Position numbers and translations under genes: made by a program. Source: Cladorhizidae sp. MBARI D1340-BT2 (lineage: Eukaryota; Porifera; Demospongiae; Poecilosclerida; Cladorhizidae). Taken from it: a DNA stretch of 64,000 nt. Positions 63,791 to 64,000 of this stretch are shown here, one piece after another (positions within the stretch are counted from its first letter, which is position 1; the number at the start of each line of letters is the position of its first letter). The stretch lies in NCBI GenBank assembly GCA_028752905.1, contig JAQNBH010000013.1, positions 22,767,477-22,831,476 on the forward strand, read 5' to 3'. Under the pieces are notes generated by a model, which saw nothing but the letters and a program-made list of their open reading frames with translations, was not told the origin of the DNA and did not search any database.

Positions 63791-64000
63791 TTAAGATAGG
63801 ACTCTCTAAGTGCTCTCTCTTGATACCAAACATCCATATATTCTGCACACTTCACTGTAATGGACTTGCAAGATAGGTATCTCTCAGTGTTCTCTATCTT
63901 GAGCTAAACATGTTAGCTTCATAGATTCTCCACACTTCACTGAATAGACTTGATATATAGCTCTAAAGGTAGGCCTCTCTCTGTTCTCTCTCTTGATACC
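63791..64000. repeat. Satellite array resumes after element 2
   Basis: The sequence from TTAAGATAGG onward is the direct continuation of the unit broken at 57318, with TTAA present on both sides of the insertion. It carries the TGTAATGG form of B1 and runs off the window end inside A2/B2. Confidence 0.96.

Larger units (their letters stand above)
57315..63794 (+). mobile_element. TTAA-flanked piggyBac-like element (element 2), host of a nested retrotransposon
   Basis: The satellite breaks at TTAA (57315-57318) and resumes in register at TTAA (63791-63794). The insert of 57319-63790 begins CCGATTAACGGCG and ends with the complement of CCGATTATACGCGG, a short imperfect inverted repeat (CCGATTA then a diverged CG-rich part). 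Excluding the nested retrotransposon and one ATAC copy, its own length is about 2146 bp. The left end has two 16 bp palindromes spaced as in element 1, and an acidic two-exon N-terminal region like piggyBac transposases lies inside. No catalytic domain is visible, so it is non-autonomous or degraded. Assignment to piggyBac rests on TTAA, end architecture and the N-terminal region together. Confidence 0.8.

Noticed and set aside
57315..63794. Two separate insertions flanking a genuine satellite segment at 62946
   Set aside because: The satellite at 63791 continues exactly from 57318 across TTAA, so the 91 bp piece is an extra internal copy and not part of the interrupted array.

Overview
This is eukaryotic, almost certainly invertebrate animal, DNA with no recognisable host gene. 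The evidence is spliceosomal-type introns, piggyBac-family transposase remnants at TTAA sites, and a Ty3/gypsy retrotransposon with a tRNA-Trp-type primer site and a CHCC Gag finger (features of the CsRn1 clade, known from metazoans). I cannot name the species.

Layout. About 55 kb is one tandem satellite with a ~908 bp unit (1-6260, 8341-57318, 63791-64000; 62 unit copies plus a partial one). Each unit has ~523 bp of alternating A and B subrepeats (A1-B1-A2-B2-A3-B3, three dimers of 164-185 bp) and a ~385 bp segment without internal repeats. Copies are nearly identical but carry linked sequence variants. These reveal a four-unit higher-order block, two twice-occurring shortened units (539 and 743 bp), and segmental duplications of 5077 and 4372 bp.

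Two TTAA-specific DNA transposons interrupt the array. Element 1 (6261-8340, 2080 bp) has 13 bp inverted ends and holds a broken, internally deleted piggyBac transposase plus a minisatellite. Element 2 (57319-63790, 6472 bp including a nested insertion) keeps only a two-exon, acidic, piggyBac-like N-terminal region, followed by Pro/Thr-rich minisatellites, a 39 bp inverted copy of its own start region, a 91 bp captured piece of the surrounding satellite and about 750 bp of unidentified DNA. The left ends of both elements share an architecture of two spaced palindromes.

Nested inside element 2 is a structurally complete 4322 bp LTR retrotransposon (57399-61720): identical 191 bp LTRs, ATAC target duplication, gag, and an uninterrupted pol (protease, RT, RNase H, integrase with GPY/F module) in the -1 frame. 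A GGGAAAC heptamer in the correct phase sits in the overlap. The order of events is satellite, then element 2, then the retrotransposon, which is recent. Function in this window is confined to transposable elements. The satellite has no supported coding function; its architecture suits structural heterochromatin, but that role is inference.
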